NCBI GenBank assembly: GCA_920105625.2
Contig: OV050030.1
Coordinates: forward strand, 235,693,889 to 235,757,888
Length of the DNA stretch: 64,000 bases
DNA from: Clusia tigrina
Lineage: Eukaryota > Arthropoda > Insecta > Diptera > Clusiidae
Reading direction: 5' to 3'
Position 1 is the first letter of the stretch, and each line of letters starts with the position of its first letter. Made by a program: the position numbers and the translations under genes. The notes under the pieces were generated by a model. That model was not told where the DNA came from, did no database searches, and was given only the letters and a program-made list of their open reading frames with translations. Positions 12,468-24,136 of this stretch are shown here, piece by piece.

Positions 12468-13436
12468 TCTGCTGCCTTCTCTATGCCAATATCTACCCCT
12501 ATCTGCCTTAGTCGGCGTCGCAGCCACTGTCAGCGTCTCTGTAGGTGTCTCAGTCGCTACCGCTGTCGATTGGGGGTCTGCTGCCTTCTCTATGCCTATA
12601 TCTACCCCTATCTGCCTCAGTCGGCGTCTCAGTCGGCGTCGCAGCCTCTGTCAGCCTCTCTGAATGCGTCTCAGTCGCTGCCGCTGTCGATTGGGGGGAC
12701 TCCTGTTTTCTCTATGCCTATATATACCCCTATCTGCCTCAGTCGGCGTCTCAGTCGGCGTCGCAGCCTATGTCAGCGTCTTTGTAGGCGTCTCAGTCGC
12801 TGCCGCTGTTGATTGGGGGGTCTGCTGACTTCTCTATGCCTATCTCTTCCCCTATCTGCCTCAGTCGGCGCCACAGTCGGCTTCGCAGCCTGTGTCAGCG
12901 TCTCTGAAAGCGTCTCAGTCGCTGCCGCTGTCGATTGGGGGTCTGATGCCTTCTCTATGCCTATATCTACCCCTATCTGCCTCAGTCGGCGTCTCAGTCG
13001 GCGTCTCAGTCGGCATCGCAGCCATTGTCAGCGTTTATGTAGGCGTCTCAGTAGCTGCCGCTGTCGATTGGGGGGGTCTGCTGCCTTCTCTATGCATATG
13101 TCTACCCCTCTCTGCCTCAGTCGGCGTCTCAGTCGCTGCCGCCTTCGATGGGGGGTCTGCTGCATTCTCTATGCCAATATCTACTCCTATCTGCCTCAGT
13201 CGGCGTCGCAGCCTCTGTCAGCGTCTCTGTAGGCGTCTCACTCGCTGCCGCTGTCGATTGGTGGGTCTGCTGCCTTCTCTATACAAATATCTACCCCTAT
13301 CTGCCTCAGTCGGCATATCAGTCGGCGTCGCAGCCTCTATCAGCGTCTCTGTATGGGTCTCAGTTGTCGCCGCTCTCGATTGGGTTGTCTGCTGCCTTCT
13401 CTACGCCTATGTCTAACCCTCTCTGCCTCAGTCGGC

Positions 13437-13490
13437 GTCGCAGCCTCTGTCAGCGTCACAGCCTCTGTCAGCGTCGCAGCCTCTGTCAGC
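13437..13490 (+). repeat. 18-bp sub-repeat array, three copies
   Basis: The units are GTCGCAGCCTCTGTCAGC at 13,437-13,454 and 13,473-13,490, with one base changed (GTCA) in the middle unit at 13,455-13,472. The partner block has six copies at 17,508-17,615. Confidence 0.93.
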
Positions 13491-14841
13491 GTCTCTGTAG
13501 GCGTCTCAGTCGCTGCCGCCGTCGATTGGGGGGTCTGCTGCTTTCTGTATGCTTATATCTACCCCTATCTGCCTCAGTCGGCGTCTCAGTCGGCGTCGCA
13601 GCCTCTGCCAGCGTCTCTGTAGGCGTCTCAGTTGTTGCCGCTGTCGATTGGTGGGTCTGCTGCATTCTCTTTGCTTATATCTACCCCTATCTGCCTCAGT
13701 CGGTGTCTCAGTCGGCATCGCAGCCATTGTCAGAGTCTATGTAGGCGTCTCAGTCGCTGCCGCTGTCGATTGGGGGGTCTGCTACCTTCTCTATGTCAAT
13801 ATCTACCCATATCTGCCTCTGTCGGCGTCTGAGCCTCTGTCAGAGTCTCTGTAGGCGTCTCAGTCGCTGCCACTGTCGATTTGGGGGTCTGCTGCCTTCT
13901 GTATGCCTATATCTACCTTTATCTGCCTCGGTCGGCATCTCAGTCGGCGTCGCAGCCTCTGTCAGCATCTCTCTAGGCGTCTCAGTCGCTGCCGCCGTCG
14001 ATTGGGGGATCTGCTGCATTCTCTATGCCAATATCTACCCCTATCTGCCTCAGTCGGCGTCGCAGCCTCTGTTAGCGTCTCTGTAGGCGTCTCAGTCGCT
14101 GCCGCTGTCGATTGGGGGGTCTGCTGCCTTCTGTATGCCTATATATACTCCTATCTGCCTCAGTCGGGAACTCTGTCGCCGTCGCAGCCTCTGTCAACTT
14201 CGCAGCCTCTGTCAGCGTCTCTGAATGCGTCTCAGTCGCTGCCGCTGTCGATTGGGGTTCTGATGCCTTCTCTTTGCCTATATCTACCCCTATCTGCCTC
14301 AGTCGGCGTCTCAGTCGGCATCGCAGCCATCGTCAGGGTCTATCTAGGCGTCTCAGTCGCAGCCGCTGTCGATTGAGGGGTCTGCTGCCTTCTCTATGCC
14401 TATATCTACCCCTATCTGCCTCAGTCGGCGTCTCCGTCGGCGTCGCAGCCTATGTCAGCGTCTTTGTAGGCGTCTCAGTCGCTGCCGCCGTCGATTGGGG
14501 GATCTGCTGCATTCTCTAAGCCAATATCTACCCCTATCTGCCTCAGTCGGCGTCGCAGCCTCTGTCAGCGTCTCTGTAGATGTGTCAGTCGCTGCCGCTG
14601 TCGATTGGGGGTCTGCTGCCTTCTCTATGTCAATATCTACACGTATCTGCCTCAGTCGGCAACTCAGTCGGCGTCGCTGCCTCTATCAGCGTCTCTGTAG
14701 GCGTCTCAGTTGTTGCCACTGTCGATTGGTGGGTCTGCTGCCTTCTCTATGCCTATATCTACCCCTACGCGCCTCAGTCGGCATCACAGTCGGCTTCGCA
14801 GCCTCTGTCAGCGTGTCTGTAGGCGTCTCAGTCGCTTCCGC

Positions 14842-15727
14842 TGTCGATTGGTGGGGCTGCTGCCTTCTGTATGCCTATATCTACCCCTATCTGCCTCAGT
14901 CGGCAACTCAGTCGGCGTCGCTGCCTCTATCAGCGTCTCTGTAGGCGTCTCAGTTGTTGCCGCTGTCGATTGGTGTGTCTGCTGCCTTCTCTATTCCTAT
15001 AAATACTACTACGCGCCTCAGTCGGCGTCACAGTCGGCTTCGCAGCCTCTGTCAGCGTCTCTGTAGGCGTCTCAGTCGCTGCCGCTGTCGATTAGTGGGT
15101 CTGCTGCCTTCTCTATGCCAATATCTACCCCTATCTGCCTCAGTCGGCATATCAGTCGGAGTCGTAGCATCTATCTTTGTATGGGTCTCAGTTGTTGCCG
15201 ATCTCGATTGGGTTGTCTGCTGCCTTCTCTACGCCTATGTCTAACCCTCTCTGCCTCAGTCGGCGTCGCAGCCTCTGTCAGCGTCTCTGTAGGTGTCTCA
15301 GTCGCTGCCGCTGTCGATTGGGGGTTCTGCTGCCTTCTCTATGTCAATATCTACCGGTATCTGCCTCAGTCGACGTCTCAGCCTCTGTCAGAGTCTCTGT
15401 AGGCGTCTCAGTCGCTGCCGCTGTCAATTGGGGTGTCTGGTGCCTTCTTTATGCCTATATCTACCCTTATCTGCCTCAGTCGGCATCTCAGTCGGCGTCG
15501 CAGCCTCTCTCAGCGTCTCTGTAGGCGTCTCAGTCGCTGCCGCTGTCGATTGGGGGGTCTGCTGCCTTCTGTATGAATATATCTAACCCTATCTGCCTCA
15601 GTCGGCAACTCTGTCGCCGTCGCAGCCTCTGTCAGCGTCTCTGTAGGCGTCTCAGTCGCTGCTGCTCTCGATTGGGGGGTCTGCTGCCTTCTCTATGCCT
15701 ATATCTTCCCCTATCTGCCTCAGTCGG
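14842..15727 (+). repeat. ~0.9-kb block T, copy 2
   Basis: This is the partner of 7,880-8,770. It lacks a few bases near 15,173 (reading CATCTATCTTTGTATGGG) compared with the marker monomers elsewhere, which accounts for the 6-bp change in spacing. Confidence 0.83.
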
Positions 15728-16289
15728 TGTCTCAGTCGGCGTCTCAGTCGGCGTCGCAGCCTCTTGTCAGCGTCACTGTAGGCATCTCAGTCGCTGCCGC
15801 TGTCGATTGGGGGGGTCTGATGCCTTCTCTATGGCTATTTCTACCCCTATCCGCATCAGTCGGCGTCGCAGCCTCTCTCAGCGTCTCTGTAGGCGTCTCA
15901 GTAGCTGCCGCTGTCGATTGGGGGGTCTGCTGCATTCTCTATGCCTATATCTACCCCTATCTGCCTCAGTCGGCATCTCAGTCGGCGGCGCAGCCTCTGT
16001 CAGCGTCTCTGTAGGCGTCTCAGTCGCTGCCGTTGTTGATTGGGGGGGTGTGCTGCCTTCTCTATGCCAATATCTACCCCTATCTGCCTCAGTCGGCGTC
16101 GCAGCGTCTGTCAGCGTCTCTGTAGGTGTCTCAGTCGCTACCGCTGTCGATTGGGGGGTCTGCTGCCTTCTCTATGCCTATATCTACCCCTATCTGCATC
16201 AGTCGGCGTCTCAATCGGCGTCTCAGTCGGCATCGCAGCCATTGTCAGCGTTTATGTAGGCGTCTCAGTAGCTGCCGCTGTCGATTGGG
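15728..16289 (+). repeat. Monomers between blocks T and S
   Basis: Ordinary monomers fill this stretch, including one with three successive 12-bp GTCTCAGTCGGC-type units near 15,727-15,760 and the TATGGCTATTTCTACC variant near 15,832. Nothing else is visible. Confidence 0.8.
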
Positions 16290-17289
16290 GGCGTCTGCTG
16301 CCTCCTCTATGCCTATGTCTACCCTTGTCTGTTTCAGTCGGCATCTCAGTCGGCGTCGCATCCTCTGTCAGCGTCTCTGTAGGCGTCTCAGTTGTTGCCG
16401 CTGTCGATTGGGGGTCTCCTGCCTTCTCTATGCCTAGGTCAATCCATCTCTGCCTCAGTCGGCGTCTTAGTCGGCGTCGCAGCCGCTGTCAGCGTCTCTG
16501 TAGGCGTCTCAGTCGCTGCCGCTGTTGATTGGGGGGGTCTGCTGCCTTCTCTATGCCAATATCTACCCCTATCTGCCTTAGTCGGCGTCGCAGCCACTGT
16601 CAGCGTCTCTGTAGGTGTCTCAGTCGCTACCGCTGTCGATTGGGGGTCTGCTGCCTTCTCTATGCCTATATCTACCCCTATCTGCCTCAGTCGGCGTCTC
16701 AGTCGGCGTCGCAGCCTCTGTCAGCCTCTCTGAATGCGTCTCAGTCGCTGCCGCTGTCGATTGGGGGGACTCCTGTTTTCTCTATGCCTATATCTACCCC
16801 TATCTGCCTCAGTCGGCGTCTCAGTCGGCGTCGCAGCCTATGTCAGCGTCTTTGTAGGCGTCTCAGTCGCTGCCGCTGTTGATTGGGGGGTCTGCTGACT
16901 TCTCTATGCCTATCTCTTCCCCTATCTGCCTCAGTCGGCGCCACAGTCGGCTTCGCAGCCTCTGTCAGCGTCTCTGAATGCGTCTCAGTCGCTGCCGCTG
17001 TCGATTGGGGGGTCTGATGCCTTCTCTATGCCTATATCTACCCCTATCTGCCTCAGTCGGCGTCTCAATCGGCGTCTCAGTCGGCATCGCAGCCATTGTC
17101 AGCGTTTATGTAGGCGTCTCAGTAGCTGCCGCTGTCGATTGGGGGGGTCTGCTGCCTTCTCTATGCATATGTCTACCCCTCTCTGCCTCAGTCGGCGTCT
17201 CAGTCGCTGCCGCCTTCGATGGGGGGTCTGCTGCATTGTCTATGCCAATATCTACTCCTATCTGCCTCAGTCGGCGTCGCAGCCTCTGT

Positions 17290-17945
17290 CAGCGTCTCTG
17301 TAGGCGTCTCAGTCGCTGCCGCTGTCGATTGGTGGGTCTGCTGCCTTCTCTATACAAATATCTACCCCTATCTGCCTCAGTCGGCATATCAGTCGGCGTC
17401 GCAGCCTCTATCAGCGTCTCTGTATGGGTCTCAGTTGTCGCCGCTCTCGATTGGGTTGTCTGCTGCCTTCTCTACGCCTATGTCTAACCCTCTCTGCCTC
17501 AGTCGGCGTCGCAGCCTCTGTCAGCGTCGCAGCCTCTGTCAGCGTCGCAGCCTCTGTCAGCGTCGCAGCCTCTGTCAGCGTCGCAGCCTCTGTCAGCGTC
17601 GCAGCCTCTGTCAGCGTCTCTGTAGGCGTCTCAGTCGCTGCCGCCGTCGATTGGGGGGTCTGCTGCTTTCTGTATGCTTATATCTACCCCTATCTGCCTC
17701 AGCCGGCAACTCAGTCGGCGTCGCAGCCTCTATCAGCGTCTCTGTAGGCGTCTCAGTTGTTGCCGCTGTCGATTGGTGGGTCTGCTGCCTTCTCTATTCC
17801 TATATCTACTACTACGCGCCTCTGTCGGCGTCACAGTCGGCTTCGCAGCCTCTGTCAGCGTCTCTGTAGGCGTTTCAGTCGCTGCCGCTGTCGATTGGGG
17901 GGTCTGCTGCCTTCTCTATGCCTATATCTACCCTTCTCTGCCTCA
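17290..17945 (+). repeat. Monomer string also present inverted at 27,895-28,490
   Basis: The ordered monomer types here (TACAAATATCTACC unit, GTATGGGTCTCAGTTG unit, 18-bp array, GGCAACTCAGTCGGC unit, TCTACTACTACGCGCC unit with CTCTGTCGGC, then TCTACCCTTCTCTGCC) recur in the same order on the - strand at 27,895-28,490. The main difference is the number of 18-bp units, six here and three there. Confidence 0.8.
17508..17615 (+). repeat. 18-bp sub-repeat array, six copies
   Basis: Six perfect head-to-tail copies of GTCGCAGCCTCTGTCAGC start at 17,508, 17,526, 17,544, 17,562, 17,580 and 17,598, followed by GTCTCTGTAGGC at 17,616. Most monomers carry one copy, so this is the strongest local expansion of the 18-bp unit that I saw. 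Confidence 0.96.
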
Positions 17946-19024
17946 GTCGGCGTCTCAGTCGGCGTCGCAGCCTCTGCCAGCGTCTCTGAATGCGTCTCAG
18001 TCGCTGCCGCTGTCGATTGGGGGTTCTGATGCCTTCTCTTTGCTTATATCTACCCCTATCTGCCTCAGTCGGTGTCTCAGTCGGCATCGCAGCCATTGTC
18101 AGAGTCTATGTAGGCGTCTCAGTCGCTGCCGCTGTCGCTTGGGGGGTCTGCTACCTTCTCTATGTCAATATCTACCCATATCTGCCTCAGTCGGCGTCTG
18201 CGCCTCTGTCAGAGTCTCTGTAGGCGTCTCAGTCGCTGCCGCTGTCGATTTGGGGGTCTGCTGCCTTCTGTATGCCTATATCTACCTTTATCTGCGTCAG
18301 TCGGCATCTCAGTCGGCGTCGCAGCCTCTGTCAGCATCTCTCTAGGCGTCTCAGTCGCTGCCGCCGTCGATTGGGGGATCTGCTGCATTCTCTATGCCAA
18401 TATCTACCCCTATCTGCCTCAGTCGGCGTCGCAGCCTCTGTTAGCGTCTCTGTAGGCGTCTCAGTCGCTGCCGCTGTCGATTGGGGGGTCTGCTGCCTTC
18501 TGTATGCCTATATATACTCCTATCTGCCTCAGTCGGGAACTCTGTCGCCGTCGCAGCCTCTGTCAGCTTCGCAGCCTCTGTCAGCGTCTCTGAATGCGTC
18601 TCAGTCGCTGCCGCTGTCGATTGGGGTTCTGATGCCTTCTCTTTGCCTATATCTACCCCTATCTGCCTCAGTCGGCGTCTCAGTCGGCATCGCAGCCATC
18701 GTCAGGGTCTATCTAGGCGTCTCAGTCGCAGCCGCTGTCGATTGAGGGGTCTGCTGCCTTCTCTATGCCTATATCTACCCCTATCTGCCTCAGTCGGCGT
18801 CTCCGTCGGCGTCGCAGCCTATGTCAGCGTCTTTGTAGGCGTCTCAGTCGCTGCCGCCGTCGATTGGGGGATCTGCTGCATTCTCTAAGCCAATATCTAC
18901 CCCTATCTGCCTCAGTCGGCGTCGCAGCCTCTGTCAGCGTCTCTGTAGGTGTCTCAGTCACTGCCGCTGTCGACTGGGGGTCTGCTGCCTTCTCTATGTC
19001 AATATCTACACGTATCTGCCTCAG

Positions 19025-22000
19025 TCGGCGTCTCAGCCTCTGTCAAAGTATCTGTTGGCGTCTCAGTCGCTGCCGCAGTCAATTGGGGTGTCTGCTGCCT
19101 TCTGTATGCCTATATCTACCCTTATCTGCCTCACTCGGCAACTCAGTCGGCGTCTCAGCCTCTGTCAGAGTCTCTGTAGGCGTCTCAGTCGCTGGTGCTG
19201 TCGATTGGGGGTCTGCTGCCTTCTCTATGCTTATATCTACCCCTATCTGCCTCAGTCGGCGTCTCAGTCGGCGTCGCAGCCTCTTGTCAGCGTCACTGTA
19301 GGCATTTCAGTCGCTGCCGCTGTCGATTGGGGGGTCTGGTGCCTTCTCTATGGCTATATCTACCCCTATCCGCACCAGTCGGCGTCGCAGCCTCTCTCAG
19401 CGTCTCTTTAGGCGTCTCAGTAGCTGCCGCTGTCGATTGGGGGGTCTGCTGCATTCTCTATGCCTATATCTACCCCTATCTGACTCAGTCGGCGTCTCAG
19501 TCGGCGTCGCAGCCTCTGTCAGCGTCTCTGTAGGCGTCGCAGTCGCTGCCGCTGTCGATTGAGGGGTCTGCTGCCTTCTCTATGCCAATATCTACCCCTA
19601 TCTGCCTCAGTCGGCGTCGCAGCCACTGTCAGCGTCTCTGTAGGTGTCTCAGTCGCTACCGCTGTCGATTGGGGGTCTGCTGCCTTCTCTATGCCTATAT
19701 TTACCCCTATCTGCCTCAGTCGGCGTCTCAGTCGGCGTCGCAGCCTCTGTCAGAATTTCTGTAAGCGTCTCAGTCGGTGCCGCTGTCGATTGGTGGGTCT
19801 GCTGCCTCCTCTATGCCTATGTCTACCCTTATCTGCCCCAGTCGGCGTCTCAGTCAGCGTCGCAGCCTCTGTCAGCCTCTCTGAATGCGTCTCAGTCGCT
19901 GCCGCTGTCGATTGGGGGGACTCCTGTTTTCTCTATGCCTATATCTATCCCTATCTGCCTCAGTCGGCGTCTCAGTCGGCGTCGCAGCCTATGTCAGCGT
20001 CTTTGCAGGCGTCTCAGTCGCTGCCGCTGTCGATTGGTGGGTCTGCTGCCTTCTCTATGCCTATATCTACCCCTATCTGCCTCAGTCGGCAGCTCAGTCG
20101 GCGTCGCTGCCTCTATCAGCGTCTCTGTAGGCGTCTCAGTTGTTGCCGCTGTCGATTGGTGTGTCTGCTGCCTTCTCTATTCCTATAAATACCACTACGC
20201 GCCTCAGTCGGCGTCACAGTCGGCTTCGCAGCCTCTGTCAGCGTCTCTGTAGGCGACTCAGTCGCTGCCGCTGTCGATTGATGGGTCTGCTGCCTTCTCT
20301 ATGCCAATATCTACCCCTATCTGCCTCCGTCGGCATATCAGTCGGCGTCGCAGCATCTATCAGCTTCTCTGTATGGGTCTCAGTTGTTGCCGCTCTCGAT
20401 TGGGTTGTCTGCTACCTTCTCTACGCCTATGTCTAACCCTCTCTGCCTCAGTCGGCGTCGCAGCCTCTATTGGCGTCGCAGCCTCTGTCAGCGTCTCTGT
20501 AGGCGTCTCAGTCGCTGCTACTGTCGATTGGGGGGTCTGCTGCCTTCTCTATGCCTATATCTACCCCTATCTGCCTCAGTCGGCGTCTCAGTCGGCGTCT
20601 CAGTTGGCGTCTCAGTCGGCGTCGCAGCCTCTGTCAGCGTATCTGAATGCGTCTCAGTCGCTGCCGCTGTCGATTGGGGGGTCTGCTGCCTTCTGTATGC
20701 CTATATCTACCCTTCTCTGCCTCAGTCGACGTCTCAGTCGGCGTCGCAGCCTCTGTCAGCGTCTCTGAATGCGTCTCAGTCGCTGCCACTGTCGATTGGT
20801 GGGTCTGATGCCTTCTCTATGCCTTTATCTACCCCTATCTGCCTCAGTCGGCGTCTCAGTCGGCGTCTCAGTTGGCGTCTCAGTCGGCGTCGCAGCCTCT
20901 GTCAGCGTATCTGAATGCGTCTCAGTCGCTGCCGCTGTCGATTGGCTGGTCTGCTGCCTTCTGTATGCCTATATCTACCGTTATCTGCCTCAGTCGGCAT
21001 CTCAGTCGGCGTCGCAGCCTCTGTGAGCGTCTCTCTAGGCGTCTCAGTCGCTGCCGGCATAGGTTGGGGGTCTGCTGCATTCTCTATGCCAATATCTACC
21101 CCTATCTGCCTCAGTCGGCGTCGCAGCCTCTTTCAGCGTCTCTGTAGGCGTCTCAGTCGCTGCCGCTGTCGATTGGGGGGTCTGCTGCCTTCTGTATGCC
21201 TATATCTACCCCTATCTTCCTCAGTCGGCAACTCTGACGCCGTCGCAGCCTATGTCAGCTTCGCAGCCTCTGTCAGCATCTCTGTAGGCGTCTCAGTCGC
21301 TGCTACTGTCGATTGGGGGGTCTGCTGCCTTCTCTATGCCTATATCTACCCCTATCTGCCTCAGTCGGCGTCTCAGTCGGCGTCTCAGTCGGCGTCGCAG
21401 CCTCTTGTCAGCGTCTCTGTAGGCATCTCTGCCGCTGCCGCTGTCGATTGGGGGGTCTGCTGCCTTCTCTATGGCTATATCTACCCCTATCCGCATCAGC
21501 CGGCGTCGCAGCCTCTCTCAGCGTCTCTGTAGGTGTCTCAGTAGCTGCCGCTGTCGATTGGGGTGTCTGCTACATTCTCTATGCCTATATATACCCCTAT
21601 CTGCCTCAGTCGGCGTCGCAGTGGGCGTCGCAGCCTCTGTCAGTGTCTCTCTAGGCGTCTCAGTCGCTGCCGCTGTCGATTGAGGTGTTTGCTGCTTTCT
21701 CTATGCCTATATCTACCCCTATCTGCCTCAGTCGGCGTCACAGCCTATGTCAGCGTCTTTGTAGGCGTCTCAGTCGCTGCCGCTGTTGATTGGGGGGTCT
21801 GCTGACTTCTCTATGCCTATCTCTTCCCCTATCTGCCTCAGTCGGTGCCTCAGTCGGCGTCACAGCATCTGTCAGCGTCTCTGTAGGCGTCTCAGTCGCT
21901 GCCGCCGTCGATTGGGGGGTCTGCTGCCTTCTGTATGCCTATATCTACCCCTATCTGCCTCAGTCGGCAACTCAGTCGGCGTCGCAGCCTCTATCAGCGT

Positions 22001-22079
22001 CTCTGTAGGCGTCTCAGTTGTTGTCGCTGTCAATTGGTGGGTCTGCTGCCTTCTATATTCCTATATCTACTATTACGCG
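19025..22079 (+). repeat. Monomers with local 12-bp expansion
   Basis: Ordinary and variant monomers fill this stretch. Two units, at about 20,577-20,650 and 20,839-20,912 (262 bp apart), each hold four successive 12-bp GTCTCAGTCGGC-type sub-repeats, the third reading GTCTCAGTTGGC, followed by GTATCTGAATGC. They look like copies of one local event. No other long-range structure was resolved here. Confidence 0.8.
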
Positions 22080-22462
22080 CCTCAGTCGGCGTCACAGTCG
22101 GCTTCGCAACCTCTGTCAGCGTCTCTGTAGGCGTCTCAGTTGCTGCCGCTGTTGATTGGTTGGTCTGCTGCCTTCCCTATGCCAATATCTACCCTTATCT
22201 GCCTAAGTCGGCATCTCAGTCGGCGTCGCAGTCTCTATCAGCGTCTCTGTATGGGTCTCAGTTGTTGCCGCTCTCGATTGGGTTGTCTGCTGCCTTCTCT
22301 ATGCCTATGTCTAACCCTCTCTGCCTCAGTCGGCGTCGCAGCCTCTGTCGGCGTCGCAGCCTCTGTCAGCGTCTCTGACTGCGTCTCAGTCGCTGCTGCT
22401 GTCGATTGGTGGGTCTGCTGCCTTCTATATTCCTATATCTACTACTACGCGCCTCAGTCGGC
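22080..22462 (+). repeat. ~0.38-kb block V, copy 1
   Basis: The block matches 23,754-24,136 at spacing 1,674 bp (22,140 with 23,814). It runs through a TTGGTTGGTCTGCTGCC monomer, a GTATGGGTCTCAGTTG monomer and a TCTACTACTACGCGCC monomer, and continues past 22,462 with GTCACAGTCGGC. Confidence 0.87.
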
Positions 22463-23753
22463 GTCACAGTCGGCTTCGCAACCTGTGTCGGCGTCTCAGT
22501 CGGCGTCACAGACGGCGTCTCATTCGGCGTCGCAGCCTCTGTCGGCGTCGCAGCCTCTTGACAGCGGCTCTGTAGGCATCTCAGTCGCTGCCGTTGTCGA
22601 TTGGGGGGTTTGCTGCCTTCTGTATGTCTATATCTACCCCTATCAGCATCAGTCGGCGTCGCAGCCTCTCTCAGCGTCTCTGTAGGCGTCTCAGTACCTG
22701 CCGCTGTCGATTGGGGGGGTTTCTGCTGCCTTCTCTATGCCTGTATCTACCCCTACCTCTTTCAGTCGGCATCCCAGTCTGCGTCGCAGCCTCTGTCAGC
22801 GTCTCTGAATGCGTCTCAGTCGCTGCCACTGTCGATTGGTGGGTCTGATGCCTTCTCTATGCCTATATCTACCCCTATCTGCCTCAGTCGGCGTCTCAGT
22901 CGGCGTCGCAGCCTCTGTCAGCGTCTCTGTAGGCGTCTCAGTCGCTGCCGCTGTCGATTGGGGGGTCTGCGGCCTTCTCTATGGCTATATCTACCCCTAT
23001 CCGCATCAGTCGGCGTCGCAGCCTCTGTCAGCGTCTCTGTAGGCGTCTCAGTCGCTGCCGCTGTTGATTGGGGGGTCTGCCTCAGTCGGCGTCTCAGTCG
23101 GCGTCGCAGCCTCTTGTCAGCGTCTCTGTAGGCATCCCAGTCACTGCCGCTGCCGATTCAGGGGTTTGCTGCTTTCTCTATGCCTATATCTACCCCTATC
23201 TGCCTCAGTCGGCGTATCAGTCGGCGTCGCAGCCTATGTCAGCGTCTTTGTAGGCGTCTCAGTCGCTGCCGCTGTTGATTGGGAGGTCTGCTGACTTCTC
23301 TATGCCTATATCTACCCATACCTGCCTCAGTCGGCATCACAGTCGGCGTCGCAGCCTCTGTCAGCGTCTCTGTAGGCGTCTCATTTGTTGCCGCTGTCGA
23401 TTGAGGTGTCTGCTGCCTTCTCTATGCCTATGTCTACCCCTCTCTGCCTCAGTCGGCGTCACAGCATCTGTCAGCGTCTCTGTAGGCATCTCAGTCGCTG
23501 CCGCTGTCGATTGGGGGGTCTGCTGCCTTATCTATGCCTATATCTACCCCCATCTGCCTCAGTCGGCGTCTCAGAAGGCGTCGCAGCCTTTGTCAGCGTC
23601 TCTGTAGGCGTCTCAGTTGTTGCCGCTGTCGATTGGGTGTCTGCTGCCGTCTCTGTGCCTAAGTCTACCCCTCTCTGCCTCAGTCGGCGTCTTAGTCGGC
23701 GTCGCAGCCTCTGTCAGCCTCTCTGAATGCGTCTCAGTCCCTGCCGCTATCTG
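22463..23753 (+). repeat. Monomers between block V copies, with truncated units
   Basis: Ordinary monomers fill this stretch. One is cut at about 23,076-23,081, where GGGGGGTCTG runs straight into CCTCAGTCGGC, losing the T/A segment. One is cut near 23,748, where CTGCCGCT runs into ATCTGCCTCAG. Both joins lie at short shared sequences. Confidence 0.82.
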
Positions 23754-24136
23754 CCTCAGTCGGCGTCACAGTCGGCTTCGCAACCTCTGTCAGCGTCTCT
23801 GTAGGCGTCTCAGTTGCTGCCGCTGTCGATTGGTTGGTCTGCTGCCTTCCCTATGCCAATATCTACCCTTATCTGCCTCAGTCGGCATCTCAGTCGGCGT
23901 CGCAGCCTCTATCAGCGTCTCTGTATGGGTCTCAGTTGTTGCCGCTCTCGATTTGGTTGTCTGCTGCCTTCTCGACGCCTATGTCTAACTTTCTCTGCCT
24001 CAGTCGGCGTAGCAGCCTCTGTCGGCGTCGCAGCCTCTGTCAGCGTCTCTGAATGCGTCTCAGTCGCTGCCGCTGTCGATTGGTGGGTCTGCTGCCTTCT
24101 ATATTCCTATATCTACTACTACGCGCCTCAGTCGGC
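23754..24136 (+). repeat. ~0.38-kb block V, copy 2, cut by the inversion
   Basis: The copy follows 22,080-22,462 closely and stops at CCTCAGTCGGC at 24,136. Copy 1 continues with GTCACAGTCGGC, which shows what the left arm would have read without the inversion. Confidence 0.87.

Larger units (their letters stand above)
12215..14655 (+). repeat. ~2.4-kb block S, copy 1
   Basis: Its partner is 16,290-19,024. Spacing is 4,075 bp at 12,246, 4,070 after the G-run at 12,456-12,467 (12 G here, 7 in the partner), 4,071 at 13,148, 4,125 after the 18-bp array, and 4,369 after about 13,650. Each change is explained by a G-run, a sub-repeat or a monomer step. Divergence begins near 14,655, where this copy turns into a GGCAACTCAG monomer. 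Confidence 0.88.
16290..19024 (+). repeat. ~2.7-kb block S, copy 2
   Basis: This is a direct copy of 12,215-14,655, longer by 54 bp of 18-bp units and by 244 bp, exactly two 122-bp monomers, around 17,780-18,025. In copy 1 the matching place joins GGTGGGTCTGCTGC directly to ATTCTCTTTGC, as expected after loss of two whole monomers in register. Confidence 0.88.
1..24136 (+). repeat. Left arm of the array, forward orientation
   Basis: All monomers here read with GTCTCAGTCGCTGCC, then GATTGGGGGGTCTGC, then TATATCTACCCCTATCTGCC on the + strand. The top strand is T-rich and A-poor. No forward-to-reverse switch is seen before 24,136. The arm is cut at the window start, so its true length is unknown. 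Confidence 0.96.
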
